DNA of 64,000 nucleotides from Hydractinia symbiolongicarpus (GCF_029227915.1 NC_079875.1:23987001-24051000); one strand, 5' to 3'. Positions 10,421 through 30,583 are shown, counted from the stretch's first letter. The notes: a model not told the origin generated them from the letters alone. Numbers and translations: made by a program.

Positions 10421-13400
10421 ATGACAGAAGAGAACATCGAAATAGACGATTCCCTGTACAGGTTTGTTTGTTTTGATTTTAAATGTTTAAAATGTTTAAA
10501 ATGTTTAAAATTAAGTGTAATAAAATTAAACTTTAAAGATAGTCTAATAACATTAGCACCCTCCTTCCCAGTTTCAATACCACACCCTATTTGCTAGTCG
10601 AATGTGGCTGTTGCAATACTGGCATCTTTGAAACCTACCAGCTAATTATTAGGATTGTATGATCCTCTTAAAGAATAGCTAGAAATTGGATTTTCCATTC
10701 GTTTTTGTCTGAGATTATAGGTCTGGTATTTATTTTGATTTATTTGGTCAGTTAGGGTAATGTAAAATTTGCAAATTTTTATACTTCAGTCGTCAAAGAT
10801 ATGTACTTGGAGATGGTGCAATGCAGGAGCTGGCAAAAGCTCATGTTTTGATAGTTGGACTTGGAGGAGTTGGGGTTGAAGTTGGTGAGATTTGCTATGA
10901 AGTTATAATAAATTTTTAAACAACTTGTAAATGAGATCTATTATTTGTATTTTTGTTGTTGCAGCTAAAAATGTTATCCTGGCAGGAGTGAAGGTAAAAC
11001 GTTTGTACTTAAATATTTTAAATTTTGCAAATACTCAGTATTCACAGCTTTCACATTCACTAAGTTGATTAGTAATAAGTCATTTTGGTAGATAAAATGG
11101 AACCAAGACATTACTTTGAAGTCATATGCAACTAATAAGAAATAAGCAATAAGCAATCTAGGGTCTCCACGAGAAACATTCCTTAAACAAATGACAAAGA
11201 ATCTGTATTTATCTTTTAGTCTGTCAGCTTGTTCGATAACAATGCAGTAAAACTGGAAGACCTTGGAACTCAATTCTTTTTACGACAAGAAGATATTTCT
11301 AATAACTTGACCAGGTAAAACATTTGCCAACTGATATAACAATGAAAATTTAAAAAGAAGCAGTCACAGTTGTTATGGAATCTTTGAAAATTTAAGAAAA
11401 TGACCTACAAAACAAACTCTAACTGTTATGTGTCACCAGTAAACTATTGGTGCCTAAGAATTAACATTTGGTATTGCTTTAGAAGCTTTTCTCCTGAGTA
11501 AATCTGTGTGTGTAACATCGAGGAAAACTTTTGGTTATAAAATTGTTTCTTCATAGCTACCTCCTTAATACCATGAAAAACAATTTTTTAGTGAATTTCT
11601 TGAGGACTACAGTTCATATTTCTCTAAGGTATTTAACCACTGTCATTAAAATGGTTAAAAAATATTTTTTGCAAGTAGGGCTGTTGCATGCTGCAAAAGA
11701 TTGCACGAGCTGAATCCCTACGTAAACATTGATGTTGTTGAGAGTTTGGACAACATTGAAATATTAACAAAATATCAGGTGAAGTTCATTGACATTATTT
11801 TTTTACAAATCTTTAAGTAATTAACAGTTATAACCATGCTTGAATTATCAAAATTCAAAGTAATGTTTTTGTTTAGAGAGAAAAAAATTGTAATAATGTA
11901 GTGCTCATTGCCAAGCACTCTAATAAGTGGTCTTCAAAAACACTGATTTCAAACATGCCTTCTCTAATAGACACACCTTCATTAAACACAGCCTTTTAGA
12001 TGGGAGTTTATTTGAAACAATTTAAAAAATGAATGTCACTAATAATAAAAACCCATTCGAAAGATGTGGTTAAGGGTAATGATATTTGAATTAACAAAGA
12101 TGAAAAGTGTTTCAAAATTTTATCTTGCTGATAATGAATATTGTTTACTTTGTTACATTTTGAGTTTATATTTGTGTTTAGTGTGTTGTGGTGACAGAGA
12201 TGCTTTTTGAAGATCAGGTCAAGATGAATGCATTCTGTAGAACACAAAATCCACCAATCAGAGTATGTATTATAAATATTTGTTTTTCAGATTTTTCGTA
12301 AGGAAAAAAGAATGAATGACTTTTTTCAAAGTTTTTTACTTGTGTTTGTTACTATGTGGCAGCTTGAATTTTGCATTGCACAATCTTCATGAAGTATGCC
12401 AACATAAAAAATGGTCACAATAACAACATTCTCATTCATTAACCATTGAAAAAGTAACTCTTTTACAAATACGCAGTTTTTTGTTTTTGTTTTACCCTTC
12501 TTAACGTTAAATGTTGACTTTTGTTTGAGAACAGCATAATTCTATTTTGACTAGCTCTGTCCTATTAAAGCAAGGTTAAGGTAAATTTTACGATAGCCAA
12601 TTTTGTCTCTGTAAAAGCATTTTTCAGTGAACTTACAGTTGCAGTCCTTTGCTAAATTTAGAAATACAGGATTTTTTTTAGGTTGTAACAGGCCTATCAA
12701 TAAGAAAATAACACCAGAGCAATACATCGCTCCCCCAAGGTTACAATAATTTGAACTGGGCGAGCAATCTGAATAAATAGAATAAGTTTATAAACACATA
12801 TTTTATCACAAAGTCTTTTATTTATTTTATTTTATCTATTTTTTTATCTATTTTGGCTTTTTCAATGTAAATAATAAAGAAAGGGAACATTAATTTCCAT
12901 GTGAGATGAATTAATATTGCTCAGCCAGACAAATTTTTTTTGGAATTGGGGGAGCAATTAATGGTTTAACTAGTTTATCATTTCTCAGAATTGGACGAGC
13001 CTTTGCGTGAGCAAGAACAATTGCTCTCCCTGTATTGATAGGCCTGTTCTAATTAGTCGATTTATAGCTATTATGAAACCATTCATATAAAGGTCTGAGA
13101 AGCCATACATTTGTTATGTTGACACCAGCACCAATTGGTGCTATTCATGCAATTTCTGATTTAATGGAATATCCTAAGTCGGAAGTTTGTTGTTAACATT
13201 GACAAGTTAACTTTAAAAATTGCTAAGAGTGTGTATCACACACAAGGATCTTTGAATCTGCTTCTTCTTTTAGCGCAAGAATGTAGTGTTATCAAATAGT
13301 TTAATTTTCCCAACTCTTTTATTTAGTACATTTCTTGCGATGTGTATGGAGTGTTTAGTTACTTGTTTTGTGATTTTGGCGACAAGTTTCAGGTGTTTGA

Positions 13401-16400
13401 TTCAGATGGTGAAGAATCAAAGGAAATCTTTATGAAGTCAATAACCAAGGTAAATAGCCATTATTTATTTTTTATTTTGTTGCCTATTCCGAATAGAACT
13501 TATCTGACTTTTTGGACCTACCTGGTGAAGGTGAGGTCCTATTTGACTTGTGTCCGCCCATTACTAACTTTTCTCAGAATTGGGTCATTATTCTGATTTT
13601 TTGCACAAAAATAGATATCAATAAGGCCCTGAAATGTGACGGACTCGGTTTATGGAGAAAAAATCTTAGTGACTCAAAAATGGCTGATTTATGCGCAAAA
13701 ACGGTCTTAAAACATGATTTCTTACAAATTGATGTGCATGCGAATGTTTTTCTTTTTGTTTTTTAGGAAAATCCTGCAGTTGTTGAAACGTTAGATTACC
13801 GAAGGCATGGACTGGAGACAGATGATAGTGTTACTTTTCGTGAAATTAATGGAATGACTTCATTAAACTTCAAGACATTTAGAGTTAAATATATAAACCC
13901 CTACTCTTTCAGCATCAATTGTGATACTACAAAGTTGAATGACTACCTTCATGGAGGAGTGTTCGTTAAAACGAAAGTCACAAAGACTGTCAACTTCTCA
14001 TCGCTTGCTTCCCAGTTGACTTCACCAGATATTTTATTAAATGACTTATCAAAATTGGAAACGCCAGTGCAGTTACTAATTGGCCTAATTAGTATTAATA
14101 AATTTGCAAGCCAAAATGGCAGCTCTTTTAAAGATATAAGTGTTAAGGTTGATGAAGTGTTGAAACTTGCAGAGGATTCCAATGCTTTGATGGAGTCTAA
14201 ACAAAACAAAATTGATTCCGAACTTGTGTTGTCATTAATACGTACATGCGAAGGAAAGTTGCCGCCTCTTTGTGCATCAATTGGTGGAATAGCTGCACAA
14301 GAAGTTTTAAAAGCAGTGTCAGGAAAGTTTTCTCCTTTAAAGCAGTGGGTACTACTTGATGCCATGGAAGTAGCAAATGATGCAGACGTTACCATCAAAA
14401 CATCCAGATACTTCTCATTAAATAAATGCTTAAAATCAAGTTTGATTGAAAAATTAAAGTGCTTGAAATTGTTTATGGTTGGATGTGGTGCTATTGGTTG
14501 TGAAATGTTAAAGAATTATGCCTTACTTGGTGTAAGCATTGATCCAGATGGACTGATCACAATTACAGATAATGATCTTATAGAGAAGTCCAATTTAAAT
14601 CGACAGTTCCTTTTCAGGCCATGGCACATACAGGCAAGTTGAAGTTGTTAATAAAAATTGAAATCAATGAATTCTTTTTTGTAAGTAGTTATCCTTGTTT
14701 AGAAAGCAAAATCAGTAACCGCTGCTGAAGCTACCAAGGAAATAAATCCAGGTACAAAAATATACATAATTTTTTTCCAATGATTTTGGTGTTGTGGAGT
14801 TAAGTTTTTATACTGAATACAGCTTATTCTATACATACACAATATTAAACAGTTCCCTCTTTTCCTGCCCTTAATTTGTTTTCTGGAAATTCTGATGTGT
14901 GATACATATCTTTTTTTTGTTTTAAGATTTGCATATTTTGGCGCACCAGAATAAAGGTTAGTATAATGTACAACGCTTTTGTTCACTGTTGAGAGTTCCA
15001 AAATGCTGCTTGTTACTGTATATTCCGTATATCAAACTTTTTTTAAAAGTAATTATGCTATTATTAGTATCATCTGCAACACAGGAGGAAGTATACAATG
15101 ATGCATTCTTTGAGAAACAAGACATAATTGTGAATGCTTTGGATAATATCGAAGCCCGAAGATATGTTGATGGGTAAAATTTGTCTTTTTTTTGTGTAAA
15201 AAATTTGACCATATTTTTTACACAAAATATATTTTTTAGTAAAAACACTATCATAAGAACCAATTACTCTATGCTAAGTACCAACTAGCTTGTGAGTTTA
15301 ATTTAATAATTTAATAATTTCTCAACCATGTAACTTTTATGCTGATATTTTCTAACTTTCTGAACTTTTTTTTTGTAGTCGATGTGTAGCTAATAAAAGG
15401 AGTTTGTTAGAAACTGGAACAATGGGACCCAAAGGTCATGTGCAGGTATGTAATCTTAAAGGTTACCTCCCGCGAAAAATCAAGTTGAGCACATATGAAA
15501 GATCTTTGAAATTTCTCCAGAAATCTTTTTATTTTTTTGAAAAATCTTTATCCGTTCTTGAGATATATTTCTTAAAAGTTGTGCTGATTATGCGAAATTA
15601 TGACGTCATGAGCTAGCTCTAAAACATGTATTTTATTGAGCATAATTATGGTAACTAAATATTGAAATTTATGTAAAATGTTCAAAACGTCAAAGTGAAC
15701 GGCCCGAAAGCGTTTTTAACTCTATATGGCTTGTCAAAAATGTTAAATATAACACCCTCGCAGAGCTAGGGTATGACCATCATGCATAATTAGTGAATCT
15801 TCTTGGTCCAAATTCTAAAAAGCCAATCAAGAATTTTGAAAAAAAATATTCAAATTCCTAGACAACCTTTCAAGCTCTTTCATATGAAATTAACTTTATT
15901 TTTTTTGTGGGAGGTAACCCTTAAGGTTTATTAGCTGTTTATCCAAGCTGGATTTTGTATCATTTTTTAACATTTATCTTTATAGCATGACTTAAATAAT
16001 TGTTGTTTATACTGTACCAATCTAACTGAAACGTTAAAAACATGTAAAATGTATTTGACTACCATTGTTTTAGGTTATTGTGCCGTATGTGACAGAGTCT
16101 TATTCAAACCAGGTAGTTAACAATCTATATGCTTCTAATCCATGTACATAAAAGTAATCTAATTATTGAATGATTGTGTACAGTGTATTATCTATAAATT
16201 CTCAATTGAGGTCTGTAGACCGCAATTAGGAATTTCAATGATGGTCTCCCAGAGGAAGCCCTCTCAGATGCCTGGAAACAGCCGATTTCTTCTAAAACAC
16301 TTTTGCTACATCAACAAATTCCACTTGTACATTTCACATTTCAAATAGAACATGTTCTTTCAAATTAGAACAAAAAACATTCGAATTGTTGATTTCAAAG

Positions 16401-19400
16401 TTGCGTAATAATATAAGTTACGTAATAATTACAGAGCCCCTAGTTTGTTAATTTTAAATAGCGCGAATCTGAGCTGAACTTTTTCGGTTACTGGCAAAGT
16501 GGTAACAATCGCTAAAACTATTTGAATAATCAAGACATGATATCTAGTCCAAAAGAGTGAATAGTGTAGTTTTGGTGTTTCCTGGCATTTATCAACATCA
16601 GAATTTTCAAATTATACATGCTTTTCAAGATCATTGTAGCTTTTTTAAAATCTTCCATTGGGAAAAATTAGGCTACTTTTGATTGGGAAGAGGCCGTTTA
16701 CCGGCCTCTATTTACGCTAGCTAATACCCTGGTGAAATAGTTCTTTTGGAAAGTTTATAATTAATTAATGAAAAAACACAACATAGGAACAATATTTTAG
16801 ATTTACCCAGAGTGCTATACATGTTGTGTTTCAGGTCTTTGTCAATATGCATCCTTTTCTAATTTACGCTGGCATTGACAAAAGGCCAAGACGAATGCCA
16901 ACGTGTGAACAAAAATTCTTGTTAAAGTCAATAAATTTTTGTGAATAAGGTTTTAAGTTAGATTTGACTTAAACTTACAAAAGTTTTGCTTTTATTTTCT
17001 TGCTACATTTAATGGTGCTTTATTTATGTGAGCAGGCGATCACAAAGCAAAGTATAAATTGCTGGGGTGAAACACAGGCTTGCCAATGTGAAGCACAATA
17101 TTACATTGACATGGCTTTATAGCTAGCAAATGGCGTAATATGTCAACAATTTTTTTTCAACTTAAAATAACGGTTTTGACTGATTTCTTTAAGAGAGATC
17201 CTGCAGATGAAGACGTACCGTATTGCACTTTGAAATCATTCCCACAAGTCATAGAACATACTATTCAATGGGCAAGAGATAAGGTATTCAGCATTCTTAC
17301 CAAGCGTTTACCTGTTTACCTGTGAAATTAATCTGCGTTTTGGTTTATTTTAGTTTGAAAGTCTGTTTACTTTAAAGCCAAGCAGTTTTAACAAATTTTG
17401 GGAAAATTATCCTGATCCACAACAACTGGTGCAAGTAAGCAATCTTTAAATTAACAACATGTATTTTTTAAATGAGCTTTGAGCTGTGACCAAAGCAATG
17501 ATCACATTTGTATATTTGTATACAGAAAATTATTATATAAAATACTCCCTACAATATCTAAGAGAAAAGAGAACAAACTGAATAAATACAAAGGTGTTGA
17601 TGTGATAAGATTTCTAGGAAGCCTACAGTTGTTGAATTTACAATACGGCCAAAGCACTGTGTATAAAAATGCAAAAAAATAAATAATGTTGCAGTTTGTT
17701 CTTTCTAGAATTTAAGTGACAGCAGTCAAGCTCCCGACGGATTTGGAGATGCTGCTAGATTGTTACAAAAGAAGCCATCTGATTGGACTTCTTGTTTGGT
17801 ACTAGGTCGTGAAAAATTCGAGAGATATTTCAATCATAAGGTAAGTTTTTAAAGTTTGTTAGTTTTACTGAAGGTGAAAGAATTTTTTTATTTGCAAGCC
17901 AGGAATAGCGGTGTTTTAAATAAGATAAGGTTAAAAAAAAAATCATTGTTGCAAACTATATTAGGATAGAAGGATGGTGAGTTTCAATGGATTTATTAGC
18001 CTCAACAAAATTAGGGGCTATGCTTTGGAAAGTTTTACTTTTAGTATTAAGTTGGAAGGAGAAAGCTTATTATACTGTAGTGTGTTTTGTATACAGGCGC
18101 TACAGTTGCTTCACATGTTTCCATTGGACACAAAGCTTTCCGATGGATGTGAGTTGATTTAATCTGATTTAATTGAGGTTTAAAATAAAATTTGTTGTAC
18201 ATGTCTTTTGATATTTTTTCTTTACTTTTTTAAGAACAAAGAATATAATATTTTTGCGTACAGTTTTTATAAACAATATAATATAAATTCAATTTTTTAA
18301 AATCATTCTTTTTAGCTTGGTTTTGGCAATCACCAAAGCGCCCTCCAACACCAATCGACTTTTCAGAAAAAAACTTAACGTGTGTAATGTTTTTACCGTA
18401 ATCTCTTCCCCACGACAATAATCCATAGAAATGTTTTTTGAACACTCAAAATTTATTTTAACTATTTTGTATATTAAAAGAACTTGTAAAAATAATGTGT
18501 AGAGCTAAAAAAAGGCTATGTGGTAGGTGAGATTAGTTGCACCTCTGGAGTTTTTTGGATATACTGGTATATGAAATATACGAAACAGAACTATTCCTAA
18601 TTAAGCAAGTGTTGCTTATCATAAAGTGATTTTACACAATATACATACAAATCTGAATAATTGTGATGTTCTTATAACAACGAGATTCTAGCGTTGCAGA
18701 AATTCAAATGCTTTGAAATTTGATAGTTATGATTTAAAAAAATGTTTCACAGAAATATCCCATACCTTGCAAATTGTATCACAATATACCATGTAAACTG
18801 TATTTCCATAAGTGCTACAATCGTGTACAAAAAAGTTTTCAAATAATGTTAAATATCATACCCACAAGCAATGATTTTACGGCCTGCTCACAAAGATTTT
18901 GGGTAATATGGCTAGATCTGAAACCTCACACTTTATTGCTGACATCAGCGTGGCATATTTTTCATTTCATTTACTGGATCTACGCAGCATTTTCAACCTT
19001 TCTCACCACCCTATGCATTTAGCTAAGTCACACTTTAGTAGCCTTTTTTTAGTCAAACAGACATTGGAATAAAAATTAGAAATGTAAAAAAGGTCGCGGT
19101 ATAAAATCATTGTGGTGTGCACAATGCAAAAAATCACATTAGTTAATAATTGTATCATTTTTTATTTCACTATACAGCACTCTTATATTTCTCCATCTGT
19201 GTTAAATAGGTCAAAATTAATTTAATGAAGTAAAGTTTTAGTGTTTTCTTTTTTTACCTTTAGACATCTTCAGTTTGTTATTAGCTATGCAAAATTAGTG
19301 GCTAGAGTAAATGATGTTGAAGTAAAACCTGAGGTAAAAATTAATTCACGGGTGATACTATTTTTAGCTTGTTTTCTGTTACTTTTCTTTGACCATAAGG

Positions 19401-22328
19401 AATATTAAACAACGTACTGCTAAACAAATTAGTTCAATACAAACTTGTGTACTGTAAATGACCGCTTAATCAGCCTTGTACAGTATCCAAAAAGAATACA
19501 TAAAAGTGAAAATTTTGTTTAAATAAACTTCATATATTAAATTAGTCCTTTTTCTTGATATAAAACCAAAAGTACACGACACCAAGTTTCACACTGGTCA
19601 TCAGAAATTTACAAGTATTACGTATACAAAAGGTAAAAGAAGTATTTTTTTCTAGGATTTACATGAAGATTATATTTTAAGAATTATAAATGCAGTCAAA
19701 GTTCCTGAATTTATAGCTTCAAATAAGGTATGAGTTTGTACAATGGCTCCTGTATTGCTAATCTGTTTGTTACCGTGTTAATTGTTATTGTTTGTTGTGT
19801 TTGTAGAAAATTGAAGTGGAGGAGGGTGACAAACCAGAAAAACAACAAAAAATAGACGAAGATAAAATTAGCTTATTGATATCGTACTTAAGAGACAATA
19901 ATGTAGCAACTCGTAAGTTACACGTTCTTTTTAAATAAGGCTTAATTAACCATACAGTTTTCTGCTGTGCAAGTGGCAAGAACCACGCAATGCAGTATAA
20001 AAAGAATAGGCGAACTCGTGAATTTTTCCACAGGCTAACGACTAGTAATGTATATTTCATTAAGTAAACAAACAAACACTTCAAAGACTTGTCAACATGA
20101 TTTGTAACTGTTTTTTTTGTTTATAGCAAGCAAGTTATCAATAGAACATTTTGAAAAAGATGATGATGCAAATAGTCATATTGATTTTATCACAGCAGCT
20201 TCTGTAAGTATAGCCTAGTACTTCTGTTATCTGTTGTTAAAAAGTATTTAAAAAAAACATGAAAACATCTAAAAACTACAAAGAGGAAAAGATAAAAGGT
20301 ATGAGAAAAAAATAAGAGAAAGTAATGATATTGCTCTAGTTGCTTCAGGCTAAGGATTGATAAAACTTTGAAATAATGAGGATTTGCATCAATAGACCGA
20401 TAACGTCGTCAGAATCCTAAATTGGCAGTTTGACAGACCAACCTTAACAAAAAAATGAAAAGTGGCGACTCAAAGAGTTATGTAGCATTTTTAACTTTAG
20501 TACAAAGCAACCGTTTTTATCACAGTTTATCACACCAGAAAATAATTTTTTATCTGTTTTAATTTGTAAGGTGGTTTTTGTTAACAAAGTAAAGATCAAT
20601 ATATCTTTTATTTTAGAATTTGCGAGCAGTCATGTATAACATTGAACCAGCTGATAGATACAAAACGAAGCGCATCGCTGGAAAGATTATTCCAGCCATT
20701 GCTACAACGACAGCAGCAATAGCTGGATTGGTGAGTTTTCTTTTTTTGCTTTTTTATTATCCGCCTTTGCATGATTTTATGGCAGTGCTAGAATACATGA
20801 AATGGCAAATAACAAATGTAATATATAAAAGTTGCAATACCGAAATAACTAGTCGTAAGCTCTTAAAACATCCACAGAAGCTTTTGTAGCATCAGTCGAG
20901 CAGATAAAACATTGTTATTATAATTTCTGATTTAACACATTATTTCAACATTAAACCTTAAAATAGCAAAATTTTAATGTGTTTGTCCTTGGCGCAGTGA
21001 CAAAGTTAGGCTCTACTCTCCTTTTCTAAAGACTTAAATAGATTTAAAGACTGAAATATTGATTGTAACTTAGATATGTCAAACTTTACGACTGTTTCTT
21101 GTAATTATTAGGCATCCATTGAGCTATTAAAAGTTGTTGATCAGCAACCACTAGAAAATTTAAAGAATTGTTTTCTTAATCTGGCACTACCCATGATGGT
21201 GTTATCCGAACCTGGTGCAGCTCCGAAAACTAGAATTACGTAAGCATTGTTGGGTTTTTCTTTGTTTTTTAGAAACATTATTTTAAATTGGATAAACACT
21301 ACAGTTGAGTTTAAACAAAACAAAGGATCTTTAGTGCCAGTCTGCTGTTCAATATTATTTAAGCATTAAAAGTGTTGATGACTGTATTACAGTTTAATTA
21401 TGTGAATTACAATTGTCATAAAACTATGTACACTAATTTTTTAAATGATTCCTTTCCATTTTCTTGACATCATGTTGATCATAGAACTTGTATACATCAA
21501 GGCTTAAAATAATTTTCATCTGCCTAATAAACTCACAACAAGCATCATATTTGTTTTAGTAATGACATAGAATTTACTTCGTGGGATCATTGGGAAGTGC
21601 ACGGACATAAAGAATACAAGCTAAAAGATTTTATTCGACATTTTAAGGTATGGTTTACTTTTTATAATCAGTTTGAGTTTAAAATTATAAGCCTTGTTGT
21701 GCATTCGTTATTATTTTATTTTTTTAGGATAAATACAAACTTAATATTAGCATGGTTTGTCAGGGTGTTAAAATGATTTATGTACCTGTAATGCCTGGTC
21801 ACAAGAAGCGTGTAAATGATACGTAAGTTGTTTTTAGTTGCAACTAAGTGTGTCCAGTCATATCAATAATATGTAGTCTGAGGGAATTACCATATTTCCT
21901 CTAAATCAACTGAGCAATGAGCTATTATCAACTGACCGATGAGCTATTTAATTTGTTTCGAAGTTTACTAGAGATGGCAGGGTTTAAATAGGTGGATGAT
22001 TGTAAAATTATTTTTAAAATCACTACAAATTGTGAAAGGTTAAAAAAAAAAACACTCATTCTACACTTTTACGTTGCAACTTTTACTTAAAAAACAATAC
22101 ACAGAAAATACAGTAATTTTATCTCCAACAAAATCTCAACCCAAAACAGTACTCTTTATAGAATACTTTCTATTTTTTACTTTTTTTAGTATGTTGAAAC
22201 TGTTGAAACCTGGAAAAGATGAAATGTATACAGATTTGGTCATTGCATTCGAAGCAGAAGTCGTTACTGATGAATATGATGATGATTTGCCAGCTCCTCC
22301 AGTGCGATATTTTTACCAAAGCACGTGA
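10421..22328 (+). CDS. UBA6: Ubiquitin-like modifier-activating enzyme 6 (E1)
   Basis: 27 exons, 3030 nt, 1009 aa (human 1052): 10421-10461, 10790-10884, 10965-10993, 11220-11314, 11679-11778, 12182-12262, 13327-13449, 13767-14633, 14703-14751, 14927-14956, 15068-15173, 15379-15445, 16074-16112, 17194-17283, 17354-17434, 17709-17840, 18097-18148, 18316-18379, 19264-19333, 19656-19727, 19807-19912, 20127-20203, 20617-20730, 21112-21239, 21560-21647, 21728-21822, 22190-22328. E1 enzymes adenylate ubiquitin, hold it as a thioester and pass it to E2s. Visible: inactive adenylation half ([10 protein letters not shown], about residue 35-45); active half with [10 protein letters not shown] (about 428) and [16 protein letters not shown]; catalytic Cys585 in [11 protein letters not shown]; then the ubiquitin-fold domain. 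UBA6 rather than UBA1 because of [27 protein letters not shown], the [20 protein letters not shown] block and an ending [10 protein letters not shown]. Intron 8 has a GC donor; all others are GT-AG. Confidence 0.97.
12687..13048. mobile_element. MITE-like element in UBA6 intron 6
   Basis: Terminal inverted repeats: AACAGGCCTATCAATA at the left end, and the reverse complement ending ATTGATAGGCCTGTT at the right. They are followed inward by a shared GAGCAAT. Length is about 360 bases with no open frame. It looks like a non-autonomous DNA transposon. The superfamily is not clear because the target duplication is ambiguous. Confidence 0.65.
15454..15925. mobile_element. MITE-like element in UBA6 intron 12
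   Basis: Imperfect inverted ends of about 45 bases. The left begins CTTAAAGGTTACCTCCC and the right, reverse complemented, CTTAAGGGTTACCTCCC; both later share CATATGAAAGA. About 470 bases, no coding capacity. TTAA occurs at both ends, either as part of the repeat or as a target duplication. A non-autonomous TIR transposon is the simplest reading. Confidence 0.65.
16660..16740. repeat. Interspersed repeat fragment in UBA6 intron 13
   Basis: The stretch GCTACTTT, then CTATTTACGCTAGCTAATAC and CCTGG, recurs with few changes at about 36387-36422 in laminin intron 1. This copy also holds a short palindrome, GAGGCCGTTTACCGGCCTC, at about 16691-16709. It is too short to classify. Confidence 0.45.
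20010..20046 (+). mobile_element. Degenerate Helitron-like 3' terminus (copy 1)
   Basis: GCGAACTCGTGAATTTTTCC followed by ACAGGCTAACGACTAGT. This is a decayed copy of the hairpin-plus-CTAG end seen better at 32365-32400 and 62725-62761. It lies in UBA6 intron 21. Confidence 0.5.
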
Positions 22329-22638
22329 AAGCAATGTGGTTTTCTCATGAATTATACTTTAATTTTATTTAGAAATTGTTTTCAGTTTTAACTATTATTT
22401 TCTTTCAACTTGTTCGAACATGGCGAGATATTTACAAAAATTCAAATATTTTGATCAACTAGTGTAGAAGACACAGTAGAAATCCAATTTATTAGATATG
22501 TTGTTCCAAATAATTTATCTTTAAAATTTCTGCATGGTGGAAAATATTACATAAAGAAGGATATCCTAATTTTCATTTGAGCAAACCCTTTGATTATTAT
22601 GACTCGCCAATATTATTTGAAAGCATCGTGCTTGTTAT

Positions 22639-22644
22639 AATAAA
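22639..22644 (+). terminator. Polyadenylation signal of UBA6
   Basis: AATAAA in TTATAATAAAAAAG, 311 bases after the UBA6 stop. It is the first canonical signal downstream. Confidence 0.5.
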
Positions 22645-24023
22645 AAAGTTTTTATATGGTTGAATTTTTTTAAAGCACAACAATCTTTGGCACGGTTGAA
22701 TAAGGAACGTAAGTGTTTTTGTGAACTTTTTTATAATTTTTTTATAACTACACAATACTATTAAAGCATGTCAATAAAAAAACGCAGCCAAGTTTTTCGT
22801 AGTGTTTTTTTTATATTTTTTACTTGCATTTTTTTATCTAAAAAAATTTTAATTTATTCAGTTTAGTTTTCACTTGTTGCAGGACAGTTTATTTCCTTAC
22901 TAAATAATAGACCCTAAGCAGTTTTCTTCGTTCGTATGCTTTTAAGGGATATGGTTGTATAGTAGTTTGGAAGAGTAATAGTCACGTGGTTATGTAAAAA
23001 TATTTAACACTTGCTTTACAAATCTGAAATACATTTTTTTTGATTCGTTTGTTAATGGAAAAGTTCATTTCATATTTGTTAATTTCTTGAGATACAAACT
23101 TCACCGGCTAATCAGATAGAAGATATAGCACCAGCCAATCAAATTGAACCATTTCCATATCATTTCATATATTAGCTCTTCTTTTTAGATCTTGTATCAT
23201 TTTAATATTTACACCCAACCTTCCTGCTTTCCTTTTGATTTTCGAAAAAGTACAAAATGTTAAGGGAACTAAAGATGCTACCACACTGTCTCAGAAATGT
23301 GATTCCTATTTATTTAATTATATGACCGTTACACAATTTAGTTACGAATTTAGGTTATAAAATAAAGAATAATTTTCACGTTTTTTTTTAAAAAATCTGA
23401 ATTTTTACTTGCATTATTTCTAATAAACCAGGTAGTCATGGCTACATTGTTAGTTGCCGGGTATTACCTTATTTGGGAAAAGTGACAGAATTAAGTTTTT
23501 CCCCAACAGAAATTTTCCCAGACAAATGATATTTTCTGACTAATTTCCTCCCTGAAAAATGATTTTTCTCAACAAACGTGCTTATGTCTTCAGATCATCT
23601 TCTTTATTTTTACCGAATTTAGAAAAAATGTTTGCAAAATGGCGAAGAATAAAAAATTGAAAATGACTGCAGGAAAAATATTCGTTGGACAAAAGTGATA
23701 ATAGCATTTGATGAATTTTATTCCCTAACGAAAACCTTTCGTATATAGAATATAAAATGTATGAAACTGCGAACTTTTTTCTGGAGTGTAGACATCACAA
23801 TTTACGAAGATATGATCTACAATCGAAATTTTGCTAAAAAAACGTTTAAATAATTCTTTGCTTTGCATTTTCTTAAGGCTCCTGTTACACAGAGTTATTC
23901 ACACCCATGGGAAAACACGTTCTTTCGTTGGGACTTGTTGGATCACTGAACTCGACATGGAGGATTGGGCTTAAAAGAAAACAAAATGATTTTTCTTACT
24001 ATTAAATTTTTTTTTTCTTGTAG
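22645..24023. other. UBA6-MORN1 intergenic spacer
   Basis: AT-rich, with no supported gene, RNA or recognisable repeat. It ends at a pyrimidine-rich acceptor (TTTTTTTTTCTTGTAG, 24023), 22 bases upstream of the MORN1 ATG. Confidence 0.5.
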
Positions 24024-24045
24024 AAAAAAATGCATAATGTAAATC

Positions 24046-30583
<6,538 letters not shown>

